Part shown: piece after piece, positions 45,431-54,036 of the stretch | Position numbering within the stretch: the first letter of the stretch is position 1 | How the letters are laid out: each line of letters opens with the position of its first letter | NCBI RefSeq assembly: GCF_024347435.1 | Contig: NZ_AP025480.1 | Span: 3,100,001 to 3,164,000 of the forward strand | Source: Vibrio cyclitrophicus | Lineage (GTDB): Bacteria; Pseudomonadota; Gammaproteobacteria; Enterobacterales; Vibrionaceae | Direction: 5' to 3' | DNA: 64,000 nucleotides | Made by a program: the position numbers and the translations under genes | Notes under the pieces: model-generated | Database searches by the model: none | What the model was told of the DNA's origin: nothing | What the model saw: the letters and a program-made list of their open reading frames with translations, nothing else

Positions 45431-46191
45431 GACGCCTCCTTGACCATCATCGCGACCAACGTTTTGTCATCACTGTGCCTTGGTACTGGCCAATGTTGTA
45501 GCCATTGTTTTATATCAACGATTATCTGTTGCTCTGTCAAAGGCTGATACTGAATGTATAATTGCTTAAAAAAAGCGGCCTGCTGCCCCAACTCCAAATC
45601 ATCCGCAATTCCATCACTACACAGAAAAAAACCCCGACATACATTTACGTCAAAATAACCCATTTGCCACTGTGTAGGGTTAAATTTCTCTTTGAGCGCT
45701 TCGGTTTGATTAGAGAACAGATCACTCTTTCTAGTTAAACATTCAGGTTCACTAGTATCATTTCGGAACAAAACACTTAAACCATCGCCAAGTTGTGCCC
45801 AAAATAGAGTGCTCTCTAAGCGCAATACCATCAAAATAGTACAACCACACTGACTTATATCCTGTCCGGCCAAATTCTGTAGCCAGTTTTGATGAAACAT
45901 CGTCAATAGGTCGGTGGCTGATAACTCGGGTGACTGATGCCATTGATCTAATAATCTGTGTGCCGCATCACAAGCTGCCTGAGAGCCATACTGCGACAAC
46001 GTGTGACTTCCCAGACCATCAGACAAAGCAATTAACTCCCCCCACGAATAGGCATAGTGGCAAAAAGCATCTTGATTGGGTTGCTGATATTTTTTATGTA
46101 GGGGGCCAATTTCGCTATGACCAAATTGTTTAAAAATAGTCTGACTATCTCTATCTATTTCTTTATCACGAGACGGATTAATCCCAGTCAT
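45427..46191 (-). CDS. PP2C-type protein phosphatase (TerY-P triad)
   Basis: A 254-residue PPM phosphatase, counted from the ATG at 46191, which has AAGGTGAAG before it and overlaps the VWA stop by 14 bases; longer starts are possible. Metal-binding motifs are NQDAF near the N-terminus, ALSDGLGSH, LGDGLSV, LCSDGIADD and HSDDKTLV. It should remove phosphates placed by the kinase encoded next, forming a reversible switch. Confidence 0.9.
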   Translation of the reverse strand: MTGINPSRDKEIDRDSQTIFKQFGHSEIGPLHKKYQQPNQDAFCHYAYSWGELIALSDGLGSHTLSQYGSQAACDAAHRLLDQWHQSPELSATDLLTMFHQNWLQNLAGQDISQCGCTILMVLRLESTLFWAQLGDGLSVLFRNDTSEPECLTRKSDLFSNQTEALKEKFNPTQWQMGYFDVNVCRGFFLCSDGIADDLELGQQAAFFKQLYIQYQPLTEQQIIVDIKQWLQHWPVPRHSDDKTLVAMMVKEAS

Positions 46192-46711
46192 CGTCTTCAC
46201 CTTGATCATGGAACGTACCCCAAACGGATTCACTTAATTGAACATCACTGCGCTGCAAAGGCGGTAGTGTTCGCTGTGCATTCAAACCATTAGCATGCTT
46301 AATCGCAACACTAATATCTTGGGCTGGATACACGGGTAAACCAAGAAAATTCAAATTATTAAGATCAGCATCAGCACCAACAGCAACCACCACCAGGTTG
46401 TGCTGTTGTTTAAGAATTCGTTTTTGTGATTCAGTTAGATCAAAAAAACCATCGGACAGGAAAACGGTAGGCTCTGTTGTTCGTTCAATTAAAAATTCGA
46501 TACATCTATCGATATTGGTCGAGCCTGTTAATTCTGGGAGCTCAATATCCAATGTTGGATCAACATGCACTTGGTTAAGTTGATCTTGTAATGTATAGAT
46601 TTGAACTTCTCTCGAAGATAAATACTGACGTATAAACCGAACCAAATTGAGTATGAGTCTGGGTTTACCATTTTCTACCATACTCCCAGAACGATCGATC
46701 ACGATATTCAT
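46178..46711 (-). CDS. VWA-domain protein (TerY-like)
   Basis: A 177-residue single VWA domain. The MIDAS metal site is complete: DRSGS at 6-10, Thr in ELTGSTN and Asp in FLSDGFFD. An acidic tail EDDDWD ends the protein. TerY-like VWA proteins are thought to act as metal-dependent adaptors that hold kinase, phosphatase and targets together. It overlaps the phosphatase gene. Confidence 0.88.
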   Translation of the reverse strand: MNIVIDRSGSMVENGKPRLILNLVRFIRQYLSSREVQIYTLQDQLNQVHVDPTLDIELPELTGSTNIDRCIEFLIERTTEPTVFLSDGFFDLTESQKRILKQQHNLVVVAVGADADLNNLNFLGLPVYPAQDISVAIKHANGLNAQRTLPPLQRSDVQLSESVWGTFHDQGEDDDWD

Positions 46712-46763
46712 TATTGCTTATCCCTGACTTAAAGAGTTTCTAGCTATCATTTAATGATCACAT

Positions 46764-46815
46764 TCTGCCGACCACACCAATCACATGTTCAAAGAATATT
46801 GGTGTGGCTGGTAGA
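46764..46815 (-). other. Long hairpin between the two VWA genes
   Basis: CCACACCAAT and ATTGGTGTGG form a perfect ten-base stem, extended to about 18 bases with a few mismatches by TCTGCCGA / CTGGTAGA. No T-run follows, so it may be a processing site, a stabiliser or a weak attenuator within the operon. Confidence 0.65.
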
Positions 46816-46832
46816 ACATCATTGATTACCGA

Positions 46833-47555
46833 TTAAAAAATGCTGTCCTCTTCCTCAGCACTTTCAAAGGTGGTCCCACTGTGTTCAATACTTTGTTCAA
46901 TTGAACTATCAGGCAGCACCAAGTTTGGGTTCTGTGACACCGTACGAGAGGTGACCGACATCGTGACAAACTGGAAGAACTCTTTAATTTTTGAAGCGTC
47001 CTCTGCTTGGAATACCGTATGTTCTGTACCTTCTATGAATTTTTTAAGCACCTTATTATCGGCTTGGGTTCCCACCGCCATTGCTAATCGATCACATTTT
47101 TTTGAACGTCCTTCATTAACCAAACTTGATAAACGTTCTTGCCAATGAGGATCGTTTGGTCCGCCATCTGAAACGAGTACTAAAGTGGGTCTATAAGCAC
47201 GAGATGGAGTGACCTCTTTATCCTCAATCATAGCTTTAGTCATCGCAAACGCGCCTCCCATAGGAGTCATACCACTGGCTTCTAGTGGCGTCCATTCAAC
47301 TTGATTGGCTACTGTATACGGTAAATGCAACTTCACGTCGGCACCAAAAGTGATCACTGATAATAAAATCTCAATTTCATTCGTTTGATTATCAGAAAAA
47401 TCTACAACCATTTGCTCTACAGCTCGATTTAAAACATTAATTGGGGCTGTTTCATTTTCATTTGGCCCCATACTTGCGCTAACATCTAACAATAAAACAA
47501 CAGGCAACGGTTTTGCTTTTGCTACCGTAAAGTCTGCAGGGTTGAATCCAGCCAT
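46833..47555 (-). CDS. VWA-domain protein, TerY family
   Basis: A 240-residue protein starting at MAGFNPADF with GGAG at correct spacing; an in-frame TTG twelve bases upstream is less likely. The VWA fold carries a complete MIDAS: DVSAS (24-28), Thr in SGMTPMGGAF and Asp in LVSDGGPND. The N-terminal opening and VLLLDVSASM match TerY. A Glu-rich C-terminal tail (SAEEEDSIF) follows. Two VWA genes next to phosphatase and kinase is the standard triad setting. Confidence 0.92.
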   Translation of the reverse strand: MAGFNPADFTVAKAKPLPVVLLLDVSASMGPNENETAPINVLNRAVEQMVVDFSDNQTNEIEILLSVITFGADVKLHLPYTVANQVEWTPLEASGMTPMGGAFAMTKAMIEDKEVTPSRAYRPTLVLVSDGGPNDPHWQERLSSLVNEGRSKKCDRLAMAVGTQADNKVLKKFIEGTEHTVFQAEDASKIKEFFQFVTMSVTSRTVSQNPNLVLPDSSIEQSIEHSGTTFESAEEEDSIF

Positions 47556-47581
47556 AGTGCTCTCCAATTATGTGTGATTTT

Positions 47582-48784
47582 TTAATGTGCGAATAATTTA
47601 TCGAGTTGATTAATTTGAGTGAACTCAGTATCCACTTTCTTTATAGGGATGACCTGAATCGTAAAGTCGTTATCCAACCAATACGTCGCATACCCCTCTG
47701 ACTTCTCGCTCTGTATACCAATTTTATAGAAAGCTTCGGTCGGCAGAGCTTCTTTTATCTTACGATTAATTGTACTGCGGGCTTCTTGTACAATTTGCCT
47801 AGGTATGCCCTCAATTTTTAAAAATAGCGATTCATTCCATTCAAATCCCTCATCAATCGCATCGATATCTAACCCGAAAGTTTTAAGTAGTCTTTGATCA
47901 TTTGTGAGGTTTCGATAAATATCTAAAAACGCTCTTGCACATTCTTTGTCGTCAAAAAACGCTCTATCAGCCAATAAACGCCTGTTGGGTTGCATACTTA
48001 ACCAAAGGTAATAACCATATTCTTTCGGTGTTAGCTTAATATCGACACCATTGACCGAAAGCGTTTTTGCTTTATCGTTCATGGTCAATGTAATGCCCTT
48101 TTGGTGTAAGGCATTAATGCTCGCTACTGTTTTACTAAAAGAGGTTTGATCAATATCTTGCAGCAAATTACCATCAATTAAATGACGCATACGTACAAAC
48201 GGGATCTCCGCTAAAGTCACTTCAGCATCACGAGTATTTAAACTTAATGTACGATTACCCTTTTTAACCTCAATGTAGTTATCTTGTTTGGTCGGATAAA
48301 AGAACTGGTCACAAAATTCAAACTCTTCGTTAATAAAAACATGGCTCAACATATCTTGCTCACGACCCAATAGTGACATCGCATTGCCCATGTAAAAAGA
48401 CATAGATTTTCGTCCCCCCGCAATCGATGCATGAATACGGGTGTCCTGCTGCTTGGTAAAGCTAGCGATAATATTCATGATCGAATCGGCTATATAACTC
48501 TGGTCTTCTTCTCGTTTTCCATTAAATATGGGCTCACCAGAAGCGTCTTTCATCAGTAATATGTGACGCTGATCAAATTCGATATGCGGCATATTGTACT
48601 CAGTAAGCAATTTATTAAGTTGTTGATCGTCAATAAGACTTTTGACTAATTTTTGCTTGGCGTTCTCTGATGTGATGACATATATTTCTTCAGGAAATGT
48701 CTTACCTTGAGTGAACAAGGCGTACAACGTCTCTGTTAATACTTGTGGGCTAGTCCCCATGACAGAAATTAATATCTCTTTCAT
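47582..48784 (-). CDS. CARF-like Csx/NE0113-family protein with C-terminal extension
   Basis: A 400-residue protein. Residues 1 to about 200 match the CRISPR-associated NE0113 (Csx, TIGR02584) family: ISVMGTSPQVLTETLYAL at the start of a Rossmann-like fold and SIAGGRKSMSFYMG (120-133). This group belongs to CARF-type folds that bind or cut cyclic oligonucleotides. The C-terminal 200 residues hold a helix-rich segment (LTPKEYGYYLWLSMQPNR, possible winged helix) and a final beta domain. No cas genes or CRISPR array are present, so the ligand must come from elsewhere. It starts about 160 bases after the AAA+ gene, behind a hairpin that may carry its own control. Confidence 0.85.
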   Translation of the reverse strand: MKEILISVMGTSPQVLTETLYALFTQGKTFPEEIYVITSENAKQKLVKSLIDDQQLNKLLTEYNMPHIEFDQRHILLMKDASGEPIFNGKREEDQSYIADSIMNIIASFTKQQDTRIHASIAGGRKSMSFYMGNAMSLLGREQDMLSHVFINEEFEFCDQFFYPTKQDNYIEVKKGNRTLSLNTRDAEVTLAEIPFVRMRHLIDGNLLQDIDQTSFSKTVASINALHQKGITLTMNDKAKTLSVNGVDIKLTPKEYGYYLWLSMQPNRRLLADRAFFDDKECARAFLDIYRNLTNDQRLLKTFGLDIDAIDEGFEWNESLFLKIEGIPRQIVQEARSTINRKIKEALPTEAFYKIGIQSEKSEGYATYWLDNDFTIQVIPIKKVDTEFTQINQLDKLFAH

Positions 48785-48810
48785 TAATTTGCCCTTATAT
48801 ATTTATTTAC

Positions 48811-48843
48811 ATGGTTATTATTGAGCATTTCAACAATAACCAT
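48811..48843 (-). other. Hairpin in the leader of the CARF-like gene
   Basis: ATGGTTATTGTTGA pairs with TCAATAATAACCAT (14 base pairs with one G-U) around a five-base loop, about 25 bases before the start codon. Could attenuate or stabilise the downstream message. Confidence 0.6.
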
Positions 48844-48945
48844 AAAACTTGTATTTCAACTAAAATAATCATACCTGATATGTCGACAATGATGCGAAAA
48901 ACAAACTTGTAAAAGCTCTCTTTTTATCTATTTACTAAATATAAA

Positions 48946-51117
48946 CTACTCAATAGTAATAAGTTGCATGATGGTGTCACCTGAGTATAAACGTTGACTA
49001 ACACCTATCGACAGTTCTTCGATCAAGCCTGACTGATGACACACCACGGTTTCACTGTTCCCTTCAGCATTGTCATATTCAAAAATCATATCGCCCACTT
49101 TTAACAGCTGCCCTTGATGACAGTAGATTTTACGAACGATGCCACTAGCGGCCGTCTTTGGTAACGATATTCGCTCCCTTTGACACAAGGTTTTAAACTC
49201 CGCTTGATAACCGCGCTCTTCAACCAGTGCTAACAGATCTTCCTTGTTGATGTTGCCGGTTCGATATAGCAACTCTATCTGCTCTAACTTCAGGTTAGGA
49301 TGGTGCAATGCCGCTTCAAACTCTCTCCGAGTGGTTACCATCTCATTAGGGTTACTGTTCGACCAGACGCCAGATTGGGTAAAATCAAATCCCATGGTTC
49401 CTTTAAAATTCGATATCTTTGCAGTTAGTAACTCGACGGGACAATTGTGATTTTTTAATACAGACTCTCTCACCAAAAGATCGTTATCGTCAGCCAACTT
49501 GCTCAGAACTTGTGCCGAGGTAAAATGGTTTGATGCGACCTGCTTTCTGACCATAGGGTCGGTGTGTTGATATTGGTCGGCCAACTGTTGGTATTGTGCC
49601 TCTGTATAGGACGCAGGCTTAAAATTATTTTCAAGAAAAAAGGTCTTTAATTCATCCAACTGGTGCTTATTCTGTTTTCCTAAAGGGATCACTTCCTTGA
49701 CTGCGTTCAGCAAATTCTGATTGGATAACAAGCAATTATCTAAAAAAGCACTTTCTAGAGCGGTATTGACCAACGTTTCAAGGTCGGAGCCACTGAAAAG
49801 TTCGGTTTGTTTTGCTACCACCTTGAGGTCAATATGGCTGATAGGCTTACCCTGTAGGTGCACCGACAAAATTTGCTCGCGCTCATAACAATTAGGGAAG
49901 TCAACATAAAAAATGTCGTCAAACCTTCCCTTTCGTAATAATTCTGAGGGCAAACTTTTAATATTATTCGCAGTGGCGATCACAAAGGTGGTGCTGGATT
50001 TCTCTTGCATCCATGTTAGTAACAAACCAAGTAATCGTGTTGTTATTTCACCGTTACCACCACTCCCACCAATACCTGAAAAAGCTTTCTCAATCTCATC
50101 GATCCACAACACGCAAGGACTGGCTTGGTCGGCTAAATTTAATGCCTCACGCATGTTTTTTTCACTTTCACCAACGTATTTCCCCATCAATCGACCTAGA
50201 TCGAGTCGAAATAAAGGATACTGTAACTTTTCAGCAACCAACTTTGCTGAAAGAGACTTACCACAGCCAGGTATCCCAGCGAGCAGCACGCCCTTTGGCG
50301 CAGGCAAACCATATTTTTCTTGGTTCTCACTCCTTTCAATAACGCGACGCTTTTTATCTAACCATAAAGTGAGATTATCTAACCCTGCTAATTTTACGCT
50401 CCCCTGATTCGGCATACTGATCACCTCAAGTAAGCCGCTGTTGGTAATAATCTGTTCTTTTACCTCTTTGACCAACTTTAGGGCTCTTGCATCGAATTTT
50501 TTCTGATACTGTACTTTTATCGAGCTAAGTAGTTGCTCGATAACCTCAAGCTCCAACCCAATGCATAAAGACACAAACTGGTTTTTAACCTCGGTAGTAG
50601 TAGTACAACCATTCTGTTTAATAAACCGCTCAACTAATTGTTTTATCTGTGACTTGAATAAAGGCTTTAGTTGATACTGATGACACAAACCTTGCAATTC
50701 TTCGTATTGAAAGGTCGTTTCAGTACACAACATCACGGCACAAACGCCACGATGATGACGCTGAATACGCAATAATAATTGCTGTAATCGAGCTACTGTT
50801 GCGGGGGTTTCTGCTAATGCTTTCTGAGCATTTTTTACTACAATCAATACATTATCTAGATTGAGATCATCCAGTTCTTTCAAGCAAGTATATAATGATG
50901 GCGGATTGATATCGTACTCTTGAACACTTCGTTTATTCTTAAAATCAACCCAGCCATCACTGAGATTCCATTCTTTAATTTGGGACATTGCCAATGCATC
51001 TGCTACGTGTTGAATTAATTTATCACTACGTAGATACTCATGACTGTGTAGTTGAATCCCAGGCACACCAGATTGAATCGCGTAAATCATGGGTTGAACG
51101 ATTGGATTACTTGACAT
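48946..51117 (-). CDS. Ycf46-like AAA+ ATPase with LRV-like repeats and lipoyl-like tail
   Basis: A 723-residue protein. The N-terminal 200 residues form a degenerate P-loop-like domain (LDNVLIVVKNAQKAL, VCAVMLCTET). The active AAA+ module follows: Walker A GIPGCGKS (281-288), Walker B LWIDEIEK (337-344), the GxGGNGEITTRLLGLLLTWMQ pore region and arginine finger RKGRFD (395-400). This two-part layout is that of Ycf46-type ATPases. Then come leucine-rich-variant repeats (about 525-575: DPMVRKQVASN, DLLVRESVLKN) and a C-terminal barrel resembling biotinyl/lipoyl domains (VRKIYCHQGQLLKVGDMIFEY) but without a modifiable Lys motif. It likely remodels a partner protein. It lies 50 bases after the first gene. 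Confidence 0.85.
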   Translation of the reverse strand: MSSNPIVQPMIYAIQSGVPGIQLHSHEYLRSDKLIQHVADALAMSQIKEWNLSDGWVDFKNKRSVQEYDINPPSLYTCLKELDDLNLDNVLIVVKNAQKALAETPATVARLQQLLLRIQRHHRGVCAVMLCTETTFQYEELQGLCHQYQLKPLFKSQIKQLVERFIKQNGCTTTTEVKNQFVSLCIGLELEVIEQLLSSIKVQYQKKFDARALKLVKEVKEQIITNSGLLEVISMPNQGSVKLAGLDNLTLWLDKKRRVIERSENQEKYGLPAPKGVLLAGIPGCGKSLSAKLVAEKLQYPLFRLDLGRLMGKYVGESEKNMREALNLADQASPCVLWIDEIEKAFSGIGGSGGNGEITTRLLGLLLTWMQEKSSTTFVIATANNIKSLPSELLRKGRFDDIFYVDFPNCYEREQILSVHLQGKPISHIDLKVVAKQTELFSGSDLETLVNTALESAFLDNCLLSNQNLLNAVKEVIPLGKQNKHQLDELKTFFLENNFKPASYTEAQYQQLADQYQHTDPMVRKQVASNHFTSAQVLSKLADDNDLLVRESVLKNHNCPVELLTAKISNFKGTMGFDFTQSGVWSNSNPNEMVTTRREFEAALHHPNLKLEQIELLYRTGNINKEDLLALVEERGYQAEFKTLCQRERISLPKTAASGIVRKIYCHQGQLLKVGDMIFEYDNAEGNSETVVCHQSGLIEELSIGVSQRLYSGDTIMQLITIE

Positions 51118-51169
51118 AGAAGAGCCTTATCTACTTAAATTATGATACAAAATCTGCGTTACTTTCCAT

Positions 51170-52741
51170 CTAACTAAACAGTGAACCGACAAAGCCACAA
51201 ACTGAAGAGACGGAACTTCTGAGACTAGAACTCAATGAAGTAACACTGCGAGCCACCGAGCTGACTATGGCTTTTCCTGCTTGATAGATCCCCTCCCCCA
51301 CAGCACTGCCAGCCATACCACCAAGCAATCCGCCAGCTACACCGCCTAGCACAGTACCTACCGGACCAAACACACTGCCTAACCCAGCCCCTACACTGGC
51401 TAGTTTTCCGCCTGTAGCTATCGCTCCAACCATGCTGACACTGGCACAACCTGCTTGGTCTACAGCTTCTTTTCCGGTCAACTCACCTTTTGAAAACTTA
51501 TACAAGATTTTGCTATTTTCGATCCCCAATGTGACGCAATTGGCAATATTACCCACCGGTGTATTTTTTAACGCCTTACCAAACCAGCCGCTTTTTATCG
51601 CCACCGTCATCGCCCCCGTTATCGCCACAGCAATACCAGTCTGACCTGCAGTTCGAATAGAAGCGTAGATAAACTCTTGTAGATCCAACTCAACGTCAGG
51701 ATTTTTTTTGCCTGTGAAACCATTCCAAATCCGGCGCCCTAAAATACGTCCTCCCTGAAACCCCACTGACAACAAAGCCCCGGCAGCCGCCTGTTTAGCG
51801 ATATTTTTTGATAACGCTTTACCATTCAGTTGTGACCAATCATATTGTTTAGCTTCGTATTCAAGTTGCGCCTTGCGTTGCATCTCTTTGGCTTGCTCTT
51901 TTGTTAATGGCTTCGACTTTATGCCACCAACTTCGATAGTGTCGGTGCTGTTTTCTATCTGCTCAGCTTGCCCCTTTGGTACTAACTTGCGTTGACCACG
52001 ATAGTCACCTTTTTTTAGTAATTGTTCTGTAGACTCAGCATCTTTGCCATATTTAGACTGATAACGCCTGACTGTCTTGCCATTACCATCTTTAATTATG
52101 ATATCGACCGAGTTTTTTCCGTAGGCTTCACCCGGCTTAGGCTCTAAGACTTCAGCGTGATATTTACTACCCTGTGCGGCAGCATCAAGGTTAAAACTGT
52201 TTGTATGATGATGCTCGGCAATAAAGCCATCGAGATTATACTGTTGGTTGATCTGGCCATCATTTCGGTACAACACATTGATATTATTTTGATTAGCCCT
52301 ATCCAACACAATATCAATATTGCCTGCGTACTCTTTAAAATTGTTATGTCCCGAAGCAATAGCCCCCTGTCGTAGCTTCTCATCTAACCAACTGGCTTGA
52401 CTTAACCCTTTATCAAAATGTTTATCGAGATCGATACGATGATGATAATAACGACCTACCGTATCAGTGATGATATTGGCTGTTTTTTTTCTCTCCGATT
52501 CATCGCTCCATAGTTGTGGATACAATTCAAGCTCATGATCTAGCCAAACAACCGGCGACTGTTCAGTCGGTTTATTTTTGTAGGAGCGAATAAAGCTCGT
52601 TAGGGTATTACGAATGTTTAGCGCTGGCTCAGGGGTAAGTCGTAACTTGCTCGCCAACAGGTCGCTATCATTATCAGCCGACTGCTCTGCTATGAGTTTT
52701 GCAACTTCAGGGTTATCAATTCGTTTAGTCATCATTAACAC
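51170..52741 (-). CDS. Candidate effector: nuclease-like domain plus glycine-zipper membrane region
   Basis: A 523-residue protein, first gene of the operon. The central part (about 165-240) contains GFIAEHHHTNSFNLDAAAQG, then VDIIIKDGNGKTVRRYQSKYG: an upstream Glu, an Asp opening a beta-hairpin and a QxK, the order expected of PD-(D/E)XK-like folds. The C-terminal third (about 315-500) is hydrophobic and ends in glycine-zipper repeats (SVGAGLGSVFGPVGTVLGG, GLLGGMAGSAVGEGIY) like those of pore-forming or membrane-disturbing proteins. No signal peptide is seen. A link of DNA damage or sensing with membrane attack is possible. The family is otherwise unknown to me. Confidence 0.6.
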   Translation of the reverse strand: MLMMTKRIDNPEVAKLIAEQSADNDSDLLASKLRLTPEPALNIRNTLTSFIRSYKNKPTEQSPVVWLDHELELYPQLWSDESERKKTANIITDTVGRYYHHRIDLDKHFDKGLSQASWLDEKLRQGAIASGHNNFKEYAGNIDIVLDRANQNNINVLYRNDGQINQQYNLDGFIAEHHHTNSFNLDAAAQGSKYHAEVLEPKPGEAYGKNSVDIIIKDGNGKTVRRYQSKYGKDAESTEQLLKKGDYRGQRKLVPKGQAEQIENSTDTIEVGGIKSKPLTKEQAKEMQRKAQLEYEAKQYDWSQLNGKALSKNIAKQAAAGALLSVGFQGGRILGRRIWNGFTGKKNPDVELDLQEFIYASIRTAGQTGIAVAITGAMTVAIKSGWFGKALKNTPVGNIANCVTLGIENSKILYKFSKGELTGKEAVDQAGCASVSMVGAIATGGKLASVGAGLGSVFGPVGTVLGGVAGGLLGGMAGSAVGEGIYQAGKAIVSSVARSVTSLSSSLRSSVSSVCGFVGSLFS

Positions 52742-53213
52742 TCTTTATCCGCTCATTACGTTGGGGGCCTTTTAAAACAATACTAAAGTGTTTTTCTTCT
52801 ATAATGTTGATGACAAACTTGTTATGCATCAATAGTTAAACCCCTTATCCAAACCATGTTGCATAAACCATGTCAATAGCAGTGCAACGAGCCTCAATAA
52901 CTGCGGATGGGCACTTTTTCTCTTTCGTTTAGTAAAAGCGCTTGGGCATAAGACAACTTCGCGAAAGCAAATTCGGTAGAAGGCTAAATTAAAAAGGAAC
53001 ACTTCTCGGTTTAAAAGTGCCATGGGTTAAAATTCAGACCACCAAGGCTCTTTCAGATAGATAACATCTTTTAGCAGATGATAAACGTCTTTGAGCCGTA
53101 CATACCATTTGACTAAATATGACTCTAGCCTCAAAAGATTCCCCCCCCATCACCCAGTCATTAAATCGTCGTTATAGTCAGGGAGGGTTAGAACGATAAA
53201 GCCGAATGATTTA
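52742..53213. other. Upstream region of the large operon, with small frames and a G8 tract
   Basis: About 470 bases that should hold the promoter of the eleven-gene operon. On the minus strand a short frame ending KDVIYLKEPWWSEF stops at about 53028; it would connect to an ATG near 53150 only if the eight-G tract (53141-53148) lost one base. A 64-codon frame (53023-52829) follows but lacks a binding site. These are gene remnants or chance frames. No promoter hexamers are convincing. Confidence 0.4.
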
Positions 53214-53978
53214 TCACTCATCCCAACGTCGACGAAGTGTGCTTATTTTTGCATCGGCACGTAATGAATTCCCCTCGGGGTCGCAAAGCTTTACTGACCC
53301 TTCCGGCAGCCCAAAAACCCCTTCTATTGTTGTGCGAATCGATCCAACTCTTGCGTCTGCTCGGACCGATCGAGAGCGGGTATAAATGCCTTTAGAGTGT
53401 GATGCAACAAGGGCCTCTGGATTGACGACATCGTCGATTTCAGAATCCTTCGCTTGGGCTGTCTTTTTTAACAAATCCCCGGCTTCATAAACATTAGTCT
53501 GACTTGGGTAATGCTCAAAATCTTGTTCACCATACTGGTCACTGTCATCATCGGTCTCTGCAATACCCTCTATCGAAGAGGCGACAAACCAAGTTACATC
53601 ATCTTCCTGCTGCCAAACCAAACCATCCTCTATGTGAAGCCTACGGCGTGATTGGTTTGTGAAAATAGAATCTCCGTAGCGAGCACCTATCCCAGGTATG
53701 GATTGGAATCCATTTAAAATTAACGCTAAGGCATTTGGGCTTCCAACCACACCAATAAAGATTGAGCAGCCTGAATGCCCAAAGTTAACAGACAAGGCCT
53801 GCTGTACATAAATAGTGGCGCGCAGATCCGGTGATGACTCAGCCAATGGTCGCAAAGTCTCAGTAACAATATCGATGTAGTCGTAGTACCCCTTCGGAAG
53901 GCTATCTATGTCCACTTCAATGGTGTCTACAGATTTTGGGGAATTAATGAAATGTAACTCATTAATCAATCGTTTCAT
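53214..53978 (-). CDS. Hypothetical protein of caspase-like module
   Basis: A 254-residue protein with no recognised family. The N-terminal 130 residues look globular alpha/beta (TIEVDIDSLPKGYYDYIDIV, NFGHSGCSIFIGVVGSPNALALILNGF). An acidic linker (AETDDDSDQYGEQDFEH) leads to a basic C-terminal domain (RSRSVRADARVGSIRTTIEGVFGLPEGSV) with two short similar RADA segments. It is third in a minus-strand set after the caspase-like gene and the 121-residue helical gene. It may be a substrate or partner of the peptidase. Confidence 0.6.
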   Translation of the reverse strand: MKRLINELHFINSPKSVDTIEVDIDSLPKGYYDYIDIVTETLRPLAESSPDLRATIYVQQALSVNFGHSGCSIFIGVVGSPNALALILNGFQSIPGIGARYGDSIFTNQSRRRLHIEDGLVWQQEDDVTWFVASSIEGIAETDDDSDQYGEQDFEHYPSQTNVYEAGDLLKKTAQAKDSEIDDVVNPEALVASHSKGIYTRSRSVRADARVGSIRTTIEGVFGLPEGSVKLCDPEGNSLRADAKISTLRRRWDE

Positions 53979-54036
53979 GTTTAGATCTCCAAGTTCTCAA
54001 TGAGGGTAATGTTCAGGTGTAGCAAAATCGGAAAGC

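Noticed and set aside
31817..52741. Type III CRISPR locus, because of the Csx/NE0113 protein
   Set aside because: No cas10, cas1, cas2, cas6 or Cas7/Cas5-like gene and no repeat array were found anywhere in the window.
31817..52741. Tellurite-resistance (Ter) operon
   Set aside because: Only the TerY-P part is present; no TerB, TerC, TerD, TerE or TerZ-like protein was seen.
52829..53023. 64-codon minus-strand frame upstream of the large operon
   Set aside because: No binding site and no recognisable character; listed only within the intergenic entry.
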